From assembly GCA_024336345.1 (NCBI GenBank), contig JANFOG010000005.1:2418001-2482000 (forward strand): DNA of 64,000 bases, given 5' to 3'. Shown piece after piece: positions 1-12,700 of the stretch. The translations under genes were made by a program, and so were the position numbers. The notes below the pieces were generated by a model. It was given only the letters and a program-made list of their open reading frames with translations, was not told the origin of the DNA and searched no databases. The stretch is from Mariannaea sp. PMI_226. Taxonomy: Eukaryota > Ascomycota > Sordariomycetes > Hypocreales > Nectriaceae. Positions within the stretch are counted from its first letter, which is position 1, and each line of letters opens with the position of its first letter.

Positions 1-954
1 GTAGCCAGTGGTATGGTGAGGACGGCGCCGGGGAAAAGCCAAAGGGCAGGCCCTTTCAAGAGCGCTTTGAGCGTCTGCAGACTAGGCCATCTCGTTTCTG
101 AGCCTCTGGCGTCTAAGGAATTGGTATGAAGTCTTTCAGGCAGCGTCTCAGGCGTAAAGGCCACGAGAGTGCCTCCCCCGGCCAGAATAAGCCCCAGGGA
201 CACAAAGAGTGGTACCCAGACTAACCAAGAGACGAGACGCCCTGCTATGATCGGTCCGAGAAGCTGTCCAGAAAGTACAGCAGCGGTCATCCATTGAAAC
301 CAAATCGCCCTGCGCAAGTCGGTTTTAATTTCAGAAAATCTCATCGTTCTGTGGAAATGATGGCACGGACTGACCTCCTGCCAATGGTTGCGGTGTCGGA
401 GATGATCGTGAAAATCATGGCTTCTGCCACACTCCGGCCGCCCCCAAATAGTAGGGCAACACCCATACCCCATAGTGCCTTGATAGGCACTGTTTTCCAC
501 TGCCATAAGATGAACATGACATAAAGCTGAGAAAGGCAGATGCTGAAGAGGCTAACGGCGAGCACTGGGAGCCGACCGACTCGATCTGCGGCGATGCCCA
601 AGGGGAAGGAAACGAGAGCACCTGCGAAATGAGGATCAGTTCTGTTCCTGGTCTGAGGCCGCAACATGCCGTAAAACTCTTGTGTATGTTACCTCCAATT
701 GTCGTCGATATGAGAATACCCGTGGATATAATGTTGAGTTCCTGCTGGACAGACTCCGTATGACACTTCTCTTCGGGGAGCATCTCGTCGGCCATACTAT
801 TATAGTGATTCTTGCATATGATATCCTGCATCAATTTGATGGATGGTAGGTCACTCAAAGAGATCCCAAACTGAATAATGAAAAGCGTTGCCATAAGAAA
901 GGGAAGCAGCCAGTTGCGTGGTATCACCGCAGGAACCAGCGAGAGATGCCTCAT
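1..954 (-). CDS. MFS transporter, SLC46-like, 3' part cut off by window edge
   Basis: Integral membrane transporter of the major facilitator superfamily; substrate unknown. Three exons join in frame: 954-693, 621-375 and 309-1, separated by introns of 71 and 65 nt with GT..AG ends. The joined reading has no stop up to the window edge. It begins with a hydrophobic helix after PRNWLLPFLMATLF, then a polar loop with two Cys (IICKNHYN and EEKCHTES), then GALVSFPLGIAADRVGRLP. That last segment matches the MFS motif-A loop between TM2 and TM3. Later helices include TAAVLSGQLLGPIIAG and FVSLGLILAGGG, followed by PETLPERL at the start of the central loop. The Cys-containing first loop and overall pattern resemble fungal relatives of SLC46 (folate-porter-like) proteins. 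The ATG at 954 is the best visible start. A short upstream exon is possible, since a TATAG acceptor lies about 20 nt upstream in an open frame. Family assignment is secure, substrate is not. Confidence 0.82.
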
Positions 955-2146
955 CTTTTGCCTCCTTTGCCGTCGCTATAGTGTACTTGGATTCTGATTT
1001 TTGGAATTTTCTATCCCCCATGGGTGATAATATGTTTTGGGGATATAGTTTCTGAGGGGACGCCAAATCGCGTACGTATCTGCTATTATATGCGCGCAGC
1101 TGTCCAGGGAGATCATCGACGGGTGGTGCTGGGCACGACAATAAACAATAACCAGTCAATCTTCCAAACGTCAGTCAAATGGAGCTATTGACAAAACCAC
1201 CGCGGCACAATAAGCATCTTTACCTCATTTATCAATAAGCTTTAAGGCCCAACTTGCGGCCTCTTCCAAACTTGGGCTCCAAATCAATATAATGTATCGT
1301 GATCGCATATTGACTTAAAACGCACCACCTTAATTGAAAACTTATTGAAACAGTTTTCCATTAGAAACTTACTCTAATTTTGGTCACTTTCCAATATGCA
1401 GAGTTGCTTTTTTCCCTCACCTAGAGCAGAAGCCTAATTATGGTTCAAAGAGAACTTGGGCAGGCTTTGTCTATTATCTCGGAGTGTCCGTTAGAGAATC
1501 CGACATGTCGTTATCCGTGGTGCTCGCGAAAAGCAGGACGAACCACAACTATACGATTTTATTTCTCCTACCTGAAACCTGGTTCAGCCTCATTGTTTTG
1601 CTTAACCTCGTGGCGACAATAGTTTCTCGAAATACCTGTCTGCCATCATTAGCCTGTGAGCTAATTCTTCAACAACAAATGATGATACAATGGTATGGCA
1701 TGTATTGAGGCTAACCTTGTCACGCCTCTATGAGACATCATGGAATTTTTCCAAGTTATTAGCTTGAAGCTCGTACAAACGACTTGAGTTCTTAACAGAT
1801 AGTAGTGACAAAACCTATTGCTATGGCTTATTCTCTGTTAGCCTGTCGGCGAACAATACGTCCTCTTCAATATACCACGTCTGAGTTTCACGATGCTTGC
1901 CCAACAGACTTAGACTTGACTTTACTACCTCCAAGATTACTTTCATATATTCTTCGTATAAGAACTCGAACTTGCGTCCCTATAATGTGTGCTTGGCTTT
2001 ACAGAGAAGACAACACTGCTTCACGTATGTATCTAACTCATCACATCAAAGATTGCCCATCTGTTTCCAGCTCTCTCGACTTACTTCGAACGCAGATGTT
2101 ATATACCATAATTCGCAACATCTGGTGACTGGCAAATGAGATCGTC
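955..2146. other. AT-rich intergenic region, no convincing gene
   Basis: Stretch between the MFS transporter and a small Cys-rich candidate. Much of 1200-2130 is clearly AT-rich (some 60-base lines are near 28% GC). Short open frames exist but none shows recognisable domains or plausible splice-linked continuation. It presumably holds the promoter of the leftward MFS gene; beyond that I see nothing. Confidence 0.6.
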
Positions 2147-2380
2147 ATGTGCTACGGTACAAACCTCCAGTGTCCTCAATGCGGTGGCGGCTGGGGCAAG
2201 AAAATCACCACCAAGTGCCCCCGCGCAATATCATTGCCTAGTTGCCCTGAAATCATCCTTCAGGGCGTGTTGCCAATGGATGGGCCTTGTGTTACGTGTC
2301 AAAGACGGTCAAAACTTCGTGAACTTGTGGCAAACCTCGGCTTGAGTACCGGATCGGCTCTTCTCTGCTGGAAGGAATAG
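2147..2380 (+). CDS. Small cysteine-rich hypothetical protein
   Basis: An ATG-started frame of 77 residues beginning MCYGTN, with LQCPQCGGGWGKK and a later PCVTCQRR. The spacing of Cys pairs (CPQC, then single Cys in TKCPRA and LPSCPE, then CVTC) looks like a small zinc-binding fold. It recalls very short fungal hypothetical proteins that start MCY and carry a CG...KK..CP.A pattern; that resemblance is from memory and untested. The frame stands alone without a neighbouring gene on the same strand and could be one exon of a slightly longer gene. Function unknown. The AT-rich surroundings and short length mean it could also be a chance or decayed frame. Confidence 0.35.
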   Translation: MCYGTNLQCPQCGGGWGKKITTKCPRAISLPSCPEIILQGVLPMDGPCVTCQRRSKLRELVANLGLSTGSALLCWKE

Positions 2381-3450
2381 TCGTTTGATTCGTCCGGGAT
2401 CATAACCAAGTTGGCAACATGCTGCAAGATACATTACGAATGAACGCTATGGATGGATTGCACATTCTTGCCCTTAGAAACAAAATACACGACGAAATAC
2501 CCAATACCCACTCAGCGCACATACGGCTTCTTTGTGCTATTTAGTCCACCGAGTTATCATTGGAGTTTTAAAGCATCAGTCTTTCGAACAGCTCGAGCCA
2601 AAAATACTGTGGTACTATAAAGACAGAATGGGAAAGCAATCGAACAACTATTCCAATACACACAAGACATTAACATCAAGATATGGTGTCGTGAGCAGAT
2701 ACGGGCTCTCCGGGAGGAGGGTAGGCTACATACGCACCACATGAACTGGATGGGATCATCAGTTCGATTGGTGAGATAATACACCCGATCGTCAGACAGA
2801 CAAGTAAACATCCTTAAGTCTTGCGTTACTGAGGTTGTCCGAGCGTTTTCTCTGTCCGTGAAGCGACGACGTACTGACAATGGCGGACATGTGGATGAGG
2901 TGGTATTATTGCACAGAGCAATCGATGAACTGATGGCATTGCTGGAAACGACAGAGGCCACACCTATGGAAGAGAGGATTGACGCGCTGAAGAAGCTCAC
3001 TGCCGTCATGAGTTTCCCACCAACCACATTCACAATAGCATTATACAGCACAGTTCTAAAATGACGTTTGTCTATTTATATTTTTATCTTTTTTTTTTTG
3101 GGGGGGGGGGGGGAGGGGGGGGAGGGTTTGTCCATTCTGTAGCTATATTCCCATCCAAAAGAAGAAAGAAAAGAAAAGAAAGAAAAGAAAGAAAAAAAAA
3201 TTCCATGCCCCATTATCGATTCCTTCCAGAATCCAGAGGATATAATCCTTCGGATTGTCGCTTCAACGCAGTCAGAATGTTCCTCGGTGTCCATTGCAAT
3301 ATCGTTGAAGATTATCTTGACCATGTCGCGAGTAATCTCCTCCAGTCTGACGGCATCGATCAATATCTTTTCGAGAGGCGGTTGCTGAGGGATTGGTGGC
3401 ATGGTACTATGGATTACAGTTTTGAACACCACATTCTGGATTGATATCAA
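2381..3450. other. Region with two weak convergent frames
   Basis: No firm gene. On the plus strand a frame ending at 3064 reads as acidic, helical sequence (IDELMALLETTEATPMEER). It lacks its own ATG, so it would have to be a downstream exon. On the minus strand an ATG at 3402 opens MPPIPQQPPLEKILIDAVR and a helical stretch, but runs into a low-complexity purine tract at 3160-3200 before stopping at 3076. Both have protein-like composition, yet neither has a clear full gene structure. See the separate finding. Confidence 0.3.
3089..3126 (+). repeat. Poly-T / poly-G tract
   Basis: An 11-base T run (3089-3099) directly abuts a 14-base G run (3100-3113), then further G-rich bases. A purine (GA/A) tract follows at about 3160-3199. 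The sequence is a homopolymer junction without coding meaning. Confidence 0.9.
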
Positions 3451-6400
3451 CTGAGAGATATCAGCTTATTCGAGGCTACGGAAGGAGGAATCAACTTTAC
3501 AGTATTCCAGAACTCAAATTTTATCCTTTGATCAAAATCTCTGACATATAAGAATAATATGCAGTACATGTACATACAGCTATCAGCTGCTATCCTTGAG
3601 CAGCTCTTAGCTACCCGTCATTTCTCCCCTGGCCATTATCATTGGCTTGCGTTGATATACTTCTTGTAGTTCACATAACTAAATAAACACCGACACTATC
3701 CAACTCATGACTGCGTAGACCTCGGAATAAACCAAGTAGAGGTTTGACATTGAGATTTGTGGCGAAACAGTGAGTGCTCCATAGAGTGAGTTGTCTCGAT
3801 GGGAACCGGAATATTCCAGGTTTGTCTTACGTGGTGCAAATGAGTTGCAACCACGAGTAGCAAAAGCTCTCCATAAACTACTGATGTAGCATGCAAGAAG
3901 CCAATATCTTGTAGCTGTTCACGAAAGGCAGACTTATGGGATGGGGGAAAATGCCGAACGAGAGCAAGAGGGCATACTCGCTTCGATTCACCTTTTTTTT
4001 TTTGCCATGATTCTGTAGTGAGCAGGATATATTCCTGGCGATTCTCAACATAATCTGAATGCATGCTCGGTCCAACTTGTCAGACCAGAGGTCTTTGGAC
4101 ATTGACACAATCTACTATGCATTTTATAACTCAGCTGCATCCCTGTCTCTGCGGGCTAAGAGGGGCGGATCTGCAGCACCAGTGAAAGCCAGATCGCTAT
4201 AATCGGAGAGAATTGAATCCACCAGCGAATAAGCAAAGTTGTTTCCGAGCGGAGACAAATAATTTGTTTGGTTTGTTAGCGACTCTGTATCGACGACTCT
4301 AATTCCTGATGTGTCAATCTGTTGTTTGTCAAGGCGCGAGTCTAGGGACGTACACCCCTGCCTCTGCATAAGGGGGCTTGCATCTCTCCCCAACTTTAGT
4401 GTGGTGACATCACTTCGATCTGCTCAACTTGGGCCAAGAAGCGTCTTGTGGCTACTCAGCATAGAAGCGGATGCTAATATTAGCGATTTGTTTCCAATAC
4501 GTGATTGATGAGTTGGCGGAGAAGTAAGTGGACGGCCTGATGTTGATGGACAACTGGACAGGTTGGCGCGGGTGAGGGGAGGGTAGGCGTCAACTAGTTA
4601 ATCACGATCTGCCAACCGATTCTTCTATATGGTGCACATGTAGGAACAAGTGTACACACTATCTCTAGACGGTAGCCTCCTTGAGACATTTGCCATGATT
4701 ACATTTTCGTCTATGATTTATAGTGGTTTGCAATGCCTCGAGCTGTTGGAGGAGTTGGGCTCCTTCGTATATGTAAACACGGAGGGAAAGACTTTCTCTT
4801 CGACTTAGATCATGGCCGACCGGGGGAAAACTGAGAAAGCAACGAGTAAACTGCAGTAAGCAGACGAGAATACGGAGCTTTTTGATCTTTATGCTTGTCT
4901 GAACATGGTACGTTTTGTGCTAGCATCTAGGCCGACCTGGGTAGATCTTCATGCTGGGGCAGCAAGACAGCACATCACCTCTCCGCCATGCCTAGCATCG
5001 GTCGAGAAAAACAAAGAAAGATGGTAGCAAAGGGCTAATAAAAACGGAAAGAATCCTTTTTTCTTTTCTTTTCGGAACCCGCCTTTTGAGCCGCGTTGTT
5101 TACGTCATGCAACGCACTCTCCGCGCTTCATCATTGCCATGAGTTTTGAGGTGGTTTTATACTGTATATCCCTAGTAATTGATATCGATCTGCAGACTAC
5201 GGATTACCTTCGTCGCTAAACCGAAGAATCCTAGCTTAGTTCCGTTTATTAGAGAAAACATCTCATTGAAGTGCCGTGGGCTGATGGTATAAAATTCCGA
5301 TCAGCACCCTTCCTGCATGCAACCGAGCTGCCGTCTCTAGACTCAATCTGGCATTTGATACTACTGGACCAAGTTCAATAGATATTCTGTATCCAGTGGA
5401 CAAGCATCATCCTCGAAGATCGAAGGACCTGCCTGATATTTCCAGAGCGGAAGCTGTAGTCAAATGGACCCATTTGCATTGGCGTGACCCCACGCCATGT
5501 GCCCTTCAATACTCATCTCGGGAGGCTGCTTTATCCTCCCGTCCGCAGCGGGAATCACTTCGTAATTACAGATTACATAGTACATACTTATCATTCACGA
5601 AACAGGCCCCCTTGTTTTCTTCGAATATGTATTCCATTGACCCGCGTGGCTTGTGGAGAAGGCCACGGAACTGAGCTAGAGAAACCGTTGCCCACAACGC
5701 GTTCTCAGGCTGACTGGGCAGCCCCGGGATCCGATGGTGAGAGATTGTGCGGATGGACGTACAGATCAATCAAAAGAGCTAGCCAATGATCACGCAAGGC
5801 GAGGGTACTGGTGTCACACACACACATTGATATCGAAGCAGACTTGGGAGAGGGGTGATGAAAGGTTACCCGGGGTGCTTGTTCCATGACCTGAGTTCTA
5901 CACGATACCTGCTGAACCATACATTTACATGGATGGTGAGGCAGAATAAGGAGCGTGGGAATTTGTATTCTTTTGTTGGAGTCAAGTCAAGCAAATGTTC
6001 AGAGGAAGGTTGAAACAAATATCAAGTCTGGGATAGCGAAACGAGACGCGCCTTCATAACTGATCGTGTATTCCGCATGAACTAACAGGGGATCAGGGTG
6101 AAGGCTGAGGCCGGAGAGTGGATGGGTGAATGGAGGTGGACTATGCAGTAGTATGGGGATGAAAATCATGCCAACGCCATGTGGAGTTGAGAACCCTAGC
6201 CAGGGGAGCTTGAGCAACCATGATGCCATGTAACCGTGAGCCATCTTCGGATTCATATGTCGTCTCAGTAAGACAAGGGCATGTCGAGGAAGCGGCCAGG
6301 ATACAGTCAGGTGAAGAATGAAATGGCATGTCTGCAGAAGGGGAAAAGAATTTTTCTTTTTTTTCCTTCTTTTTTTTTTCTACTTACCTCTAAAAAAAAA

Positions 6401-9400
6401 AAAAAGAAAGGAAGAAAGGGGGAAGAGGAAAAAAGAGAAAAAGAAAACAGAAAATCGAAAGTTGAGGAAGGAAGCACTTTCTGTGTACCTACCTAGGCAT
6501 GATAAGGAAAAGAACTGTCCGGTAGCCCGCTTTTCATAATTACGCAGTGACTGAGAACAGAGCAAACCAATATGTCTTGATTCATTCCTTCAACATTGAA
6601 ACTTGGGCCCTGAAAACTCCGTTCCAGTTACTACTAATTACCTACCTTCCAAGGCTGTTACTCCGTAGTAGGTTAGGTAATCGCCGTGAGAATGTGGGCT
6701 GAGCTGAGGTACGAGATCCGAGTGTGGGTTTGTTGAATTGGATTTAAACTGTGTACATCTGGCGCAGAAAACACTGTGGTTAATTAGGTGCATGCATAAG
6801 GCCCTACCTACACGGGCAGCTTTGGAAACATTAATTAACTACTCGTGAATAATTACCAAGTGGTGGTAATAATCCACTTTACTAGTCGTGATTGTGGCGA
6901 GTAGCACCACAAACAATCATACCCAAGGTACTTTACCTAGGCAACCGACAGCATTCATGAGGTCCTGGCGAATTACGAAGTTCCGTCGATAAAATTTGCT
7001 TCAGACTGTACCTACCTACTCAAGCAAGCAAGAAACAATCAATCTATTAGTACAGATTACACCCACTGGATATTACTGTACAGTGCAGCAGCAATAGCGC
7101 CGTGTCGAGTCGCGTGTCGTCAGTGCGCAAGACGAGATAACGAAATACTGTGCTCTGTACTCCGCAGGGACGGTAATTAATTGATTGCTTTGGCATGCAC
7201 GGGGCATGGAGCTGGAGAACAATACATGGAGACTTGGTGGTGCCAAGTACGAAGTACGCGCACTAATTCCCCTAGCTGGTGCTTGTTGGCAAACACGGGA
7301 CGAAAACTACGGACGGACAGATGGGACGGATGGCAATGGTCGGTCATCCATTAGTTAGTTAGCCAGCCACTTTTCTGCATCATTGTTGCCCACCACCAGC
7401 TTAATTACCTCGATAACCGCCTAAAAGGGCACATCAGGCGTAAGCTGCCCGGCTTTCAGACCTTGGTAGGGTTCTATAATCTGTACAGTCCCTGGAAGCT
7501 GCACCTCCCAACCCAGCTAGCGAGGGCAGCAACAAACTGCGGTAAAAATACTCAGTCCAAGAGCTGAAAGAGTAGATGCAAATGTGCCCGCGGTTCTGTA
7601 CGTTTATCAGCTTCCATTAGGTATTCATTGATTATTATGAGGCGTTTGGGACGGAAAAGTAAGGTAGATGGAGAAAAGGAAGTTGGACACTCGACGTTCT
7701 TTCCTTCCCCTTGATTGTTGTAACTGGGATTGGTACTTCCTGTGGCAGGATCGCATCTTACAGTAACCTGCCTTCAGGTACGGAGTACATGAGGTAGCGT
7801 ACCTAAACTGATGCACAACACCACCGAAACTCCTGATTCGAGTTGCCCCCTCGCTCATCCTCATCTGACCCAGTCCAGGAATGGCACACGGTTTGAAACG
7901 ACCTTGTCCACAACCTGCAGCTGGCAAAGCTGCAGTTGAGAGCAGCCGTCCCTGACTCGAACCCACATCCGGAACAGAGGAGGTGGATCCTGCAACTCCT
8001 TTCGAGAGCTTCCGCCATGATGAATCCATGACTACACGCATGCACGCACGTACACACACACATGCCCATCATCCCCGCTTTGCTCACCATTGGACTGTGT
8101 TGGGTGCGTACTACAGTATGTACTCCTTATTTTTGTTAGTCTGACCCATCACTGCTTACTAGATGAGGAGGAGGATGAGGATTCGCCGATATCCACGGGA
8201 TTTGTGCTACTACTCCGTACACGTACATAGGAGATATTAGAATCTACTATGTGCGAAGGAGTAAGTGCTACGTACCAGGGCACTACTATGAAACATCATG
8301 TTATCCCTGCAACGACTCCAGACGTCGTCCACCCACTTTGTAGGCAATCTCCAGGCCAGAGGTCAGCCAGGGAGGGAATGTGGGAGAGCGAAAGACACTA
8401 GGTAAAAATGCCACGCTCCTCTGAACCCCCGACCCACCACGGGCGGACTCACTCACTTACAGAAAGCTCAGACACGGGCACGGGCTGCCACGGACCCAAA
8501 CGGACCTTGGGACTAGGACCGACCACCACGGAACGGGGTGAAGGTAATGCAGGCCTAATCCTAATCCTTTCTATCCACCGTTGGCTCCATCCTCACCCAG
8601 CTAACCCTCCTTTTTTGGTACCTTACCGATCCTGGCCTGGCCCAGGGGCAGGGGGGGCCAAGCGTGGGTGCGACTGAGCGACTGATCGAAACGAGGTCTA
8701 CTCCCCTATGGTATGGTCTGCACCTCCAGGAGTTTGACGAAGCGTATGTGTTTTTTTGCTTCATCTTCTTTACCTCTCCTTTTACTTCATCACAACTTAT
8801 CCCACTCATGTTGTGTGGAGGTCTGCACTCTTGCTTGCTTGCTTTTGCGGCGTCTTGAGAAGAATTGGTCAGCCCTGCTTTCTTCTCGGCCTTTATATTG
8901 ATCGGTACGTTTTTAATTGGCCATCCCTATTTCCCACCGTCTCTCTTTGGCCGGCCTCATCGCAGGCACTCTTCCCATTGGCGCCGGTATTCGCACACGC
9001 AGTCCCATTCACCAAATGTCTTGGTTTGAGCGTATGTGATTGGAGCTAGCTTTCTGATGATCGTCGGCGATAACTGCTCGAAGTCGCTGGACAGACAAGA
9101 AAAGCCCCAGGCGGGGATCATATGAGTCCACGATTGAATGGCACATCTATGAGCTTCTGTTCTGCTTCTTGTACTCCAATCGCAGAAAACGTGCCGACCG
9201 ACACACTCTCATGAGTCTCTCGAGGGTTGCCTCTGCAATAAATGCGCACTAGAAGTCTTTGGTGACATCTGCAGCTCGTGTGGTCCATGGCGCCGTGTCC
9301 CAATGGTAGCACCTACAACGACTCGAGGTTACGCATGAGATTTTACTCCGTTCCCAACATTCGCTCTGCACCCAGCCGACAGACAGCCAGCCAGCCACTG

Positions 9401-9726
9401 CACTTGCGCCATACAAATCTTTTTTTGATATCTTTACTATTTTGCTTTGCTCTACTGGTTCTAGCTAACTAATACATACATTTCAGCCCCTGCCGCCGAT
9501 CGACATCGCACCGCATTGCCAGAGCGCGTGCTACCTTTCGGTCTGGTTGAGAGGCTCCTCAGTTCGCCATCTCCCAAGTCTGCGCCTGCGCCCATCCGAC
9601 CGAATATCTACCCCCCTCAGCTGTGTCGCGCTGGTCAGCCGCATCAAGCAATCTTTTAGCCGCCACCCCGTCCTACCTTCGCATCGGGTGGCCTCTTGAG
9701 GTCTACCTGCATAAAGAAAGCCACCG
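3451..9726. other. 6.3-kb gene-free region, partly upstream leader of the 9727 gene
   Basis: No open frame here combines an ATG, useful length and recognisable sequence, on either strand. The stretch includes T-rich and purine tracts (about 6350-6460). Several TACCTA/TAGGTA-type words common in fungal intergenic DNA occur, for example near 6480, 6650 and 7010. The last kilobase, with C/T-rich tracts and a strong branch-acceptor pair ending at 9486, looks like promoter and 5' leader of the large gene that starts at 9727. The rest holds nothing I can identify. Confidence 0.6.
9464..9486 (+). other. Candidate 3' end of a 5'-UTR intron
   Basis: GCTAACTAAT (a good fungal branch-site match) is followed after a few bases by CATTTCAG ending at 9486, about 240 nt before the ATG at 9727. 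A matching donor is not certain. GTACGT at about 8904 is the best one seen and would give an intron of roughly 580 nt. If real, the mRNA leader of the 9727 gene is spliced. Confidence 0.4.
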
Positions 9727-12700
9727 ATGGCGTCCCCAAACCCTGATACGACAATGTCGAGACCTTCATCGGCCATCGTCACTTCCCCCCGCGGCACGAG
9801 GTCTCGGACACAGAGCATTTCTAGTGATAGACCTTCAACAATCGCCCAAAGTCTGATGTCCCCTCCACTGACAGTGTCTCCCGAGGCGGGCTTCATTGCC
9901 TCCTCTGCTGCATCCCAAATCGTCACGAACGACCATGACGCCCACGCTGAGACTTGGTATGACCAGCATGGTATTGAACCCGCGGGTGAGACTGCCCTTG
10001 TGTCATCGGAGGCATTAACACTCGTGAACAACTTTCTCGACCAGCTTTTGTTCAACTTCCTCTCCGTTGCTCAGGCTACGACACTCTCCGCATTACGACC
10101 AGCTGTTGCCGAAGTTCTGAAGCCTAAACTTGCCAAGGATGCCGTGAACAACGCTGATGAGGAACTTCGAGAGTACCTTGGTGAAGGTGACGAGGAAGAT
10201 TACGTCCAACCTCAAGGAGCCAAATCGTCCAGGGACTGGGATCTTGAACTGGTTTGGAAGCGCACAAGGTTGCGATGCATGGTCTACTCATCGCTAGGTG
10301 ATATGGAGGAAGAAGATGAGGACCACTACATGGAGCAAGAGAATCTTGAGATCGGCGCTGATGAGCAGATCTCAGCTGTCATCTCTCCTGCTGTTGCCAT
10401 CTTCTTGACATCGGTTTTGGAATACATGGGAGAGCTCACACTCACCGTTGCAGGCCAAGCCGCATATCATAGACTCCGTACTAGGTTTCAAAAAGAGATT
10501 AAGGAAGGTACCAAGAAGTCGACGGATCTTGCTGAGCGAATCGTGGTCGAGGAACAAGACATGGAAAGAGTTGCTCTAGACCGAACCCTTGGACGACTCT
10601 GGAGGGGCTGGAAGAAAAGAATCCGGATTCCAACATTTGATCTTGGCGGGCGACCTTACTCAAGGTCCTCTATGGGCCAATTGAGACGCGACAGCATTGT
10701 TAATGAGCTGAGCCGAACCATTACTCATAGTGACGGCGAAAATGAGGCGAAGAAGGAAGACAAGATCGTTGAAAAGGAGACGGAGCCCAAAAATATCCCA
10801 CTCCCAATGGGCGACAATGACGTGGATGAGATCGACGTTCCCGGTCTTGCAGCGTACAGCGATGACGAGATGGAAACAGAAAAGGAGGAAGATGATACCA
10901 TCGGAAAACGGCCGAAGAGTTTACTAATCCTTCCGTTCGGGGTTCCGAATGGCCTTCCAACCCCGACTACGTCCCAACCCGACACGCCCAATATCACAAG
11001 TCGCAAGAGATCCAACTCTCTACCTACCCCTGGCACTTCCCCGTATCGTCCTGCAATTCAGGATACCGCTTTGCAAGTTCCTAAGGAGGAAGAGACAGAG
11101 GCAACTGAGGAAAGCAAATCTGTCAGTGAACAAGCGACCGTGGAAAAGGCCGAAGTAGCTGCGCTTCCCAAGGAGAAACGATTGTCCAGAATTATTACCG
11201 ATGAGTCTGCATCTTCTGCTTTCCGTCGCTCCCGCCGCATGTCAAGCGACGAGTACGACCGGACGTATGAGAAGGTTGAGATTCTCACCTCATCTAGGGT
11301 TTCCGTCACTGGCAATGTTTCTCCTGCCATATCCGAGAATGCAGGCGCATTCTCTATCAACAGATCCAGCAGTGTGCATTCAGCCCGCATCGTTGATGTG
11401 ACAGGCCCTAAGAGTCCCAGCGGATCTCGTTCACCCTCTGTTGACATGTCCGACCGAGCGCGTCGAGCCAGCATCACCATTTCCAACCAGTCCAACCACA
11501 GCAGCAGCCTGTCCTTGAAATCAACCACGGAGGAGCCGCAGCTCCCAAGGGTCGTGGCAAATGTGTCCCGCTCGGTGATATCTAATCCCAAGAGTCGCTC
11601 GCCGGTTGATCGCATGAGAGGTTCTATTTCTAATGCAGCTACCATCTCCGAATCGGAAGAAGAGGCCGAGATCGAGGCTTCTCTGAAAGACCAGAAAACT
11701 TCATGGAATTCCCCTCTCACTTCCTCCCCGCTCACTCAATCGATAACAGAACCGTCTCCGCAGCGCAAGAGGCCGCAACCTCTCATCGGATTTCCCTCTC
11801 AGTCCCCCATACCATCTCACAGGAAAACATCGTCTGGTGCTAAGGGGGCTGTTGCACGGAACGTGGGCGCCCCATCTCCTCTTCCTGAGGACCGGCCAGC
11901 AGAGATATCGCGGAAGACACCGACTCAGAGCACTTGGCGCGACAAGGGCCCAGCTTCGCCGACTCACAGCATTGGAATGATCTCAATCGAACGATCGAGG
12001 ACGAAGGACGATGAGGAGGAAGTTGCGCCTAACTCGTCTGCTCCTCGAGCTATCCACACTTCTGGATCGTCTGCCTCGTCGGCCACCAGTCGCTTGAAAG
12101 CTGTGCGGACTTCTGAAGAGAATAACACTCGCTCCGGAAATGTTGCCCGCAACTTTGAAGAGCTGATCCAGAGCAATCAAACCATCACCTACACTCTCAC
12201 GCCAGAGAATATGCGTGATATGGATGTGAGTAAATACCTAAATATCCTTAATATGCTACCATACTAAACTAAGCAGCAAAAGCGATCTCTCGATCAAACC
12301 AATGTCACTAAAGCACCTTGGAGGAGTGATGAGAAGGCTCACAACCGATCACGATCTTCTTCTGCAGCTACGGAGCTCAAGTCTCACAGTCGCAATACTG
12401 GTCTGGGAGATGAGAAGGCCAAGGTAATCATGGGTTCCCCTCGATCCTCGAAGGTAGGACGAGCCCCCGTGGCGGCCAGAGACGCACGTGTTCCCGGTGA
12501 ATCTACTGCAGACTTCGCCGAGTTTATCAAGTCCACAGGCCCTGCAGGAGATAACCGGCCTGCTCCTCTTCGTAGCAACCCGGCTAGCATGACCTCAGCT
12601 ACCCCTATTGAACCCCGCCGCGTGACTTCGATAGGAAATCGAAATCGGTATACGCCTCGCGAAGGGATGACGGAGGGCCGAGGAGGAAATTCTGATTTGA

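Noticed and set aside
11058..11735. 225-codon open frame on the minus strand
   Set aside because: Antisense to the Ser-rich part of the 9727 gene; composition mirrors that gene and has no domain of its own.
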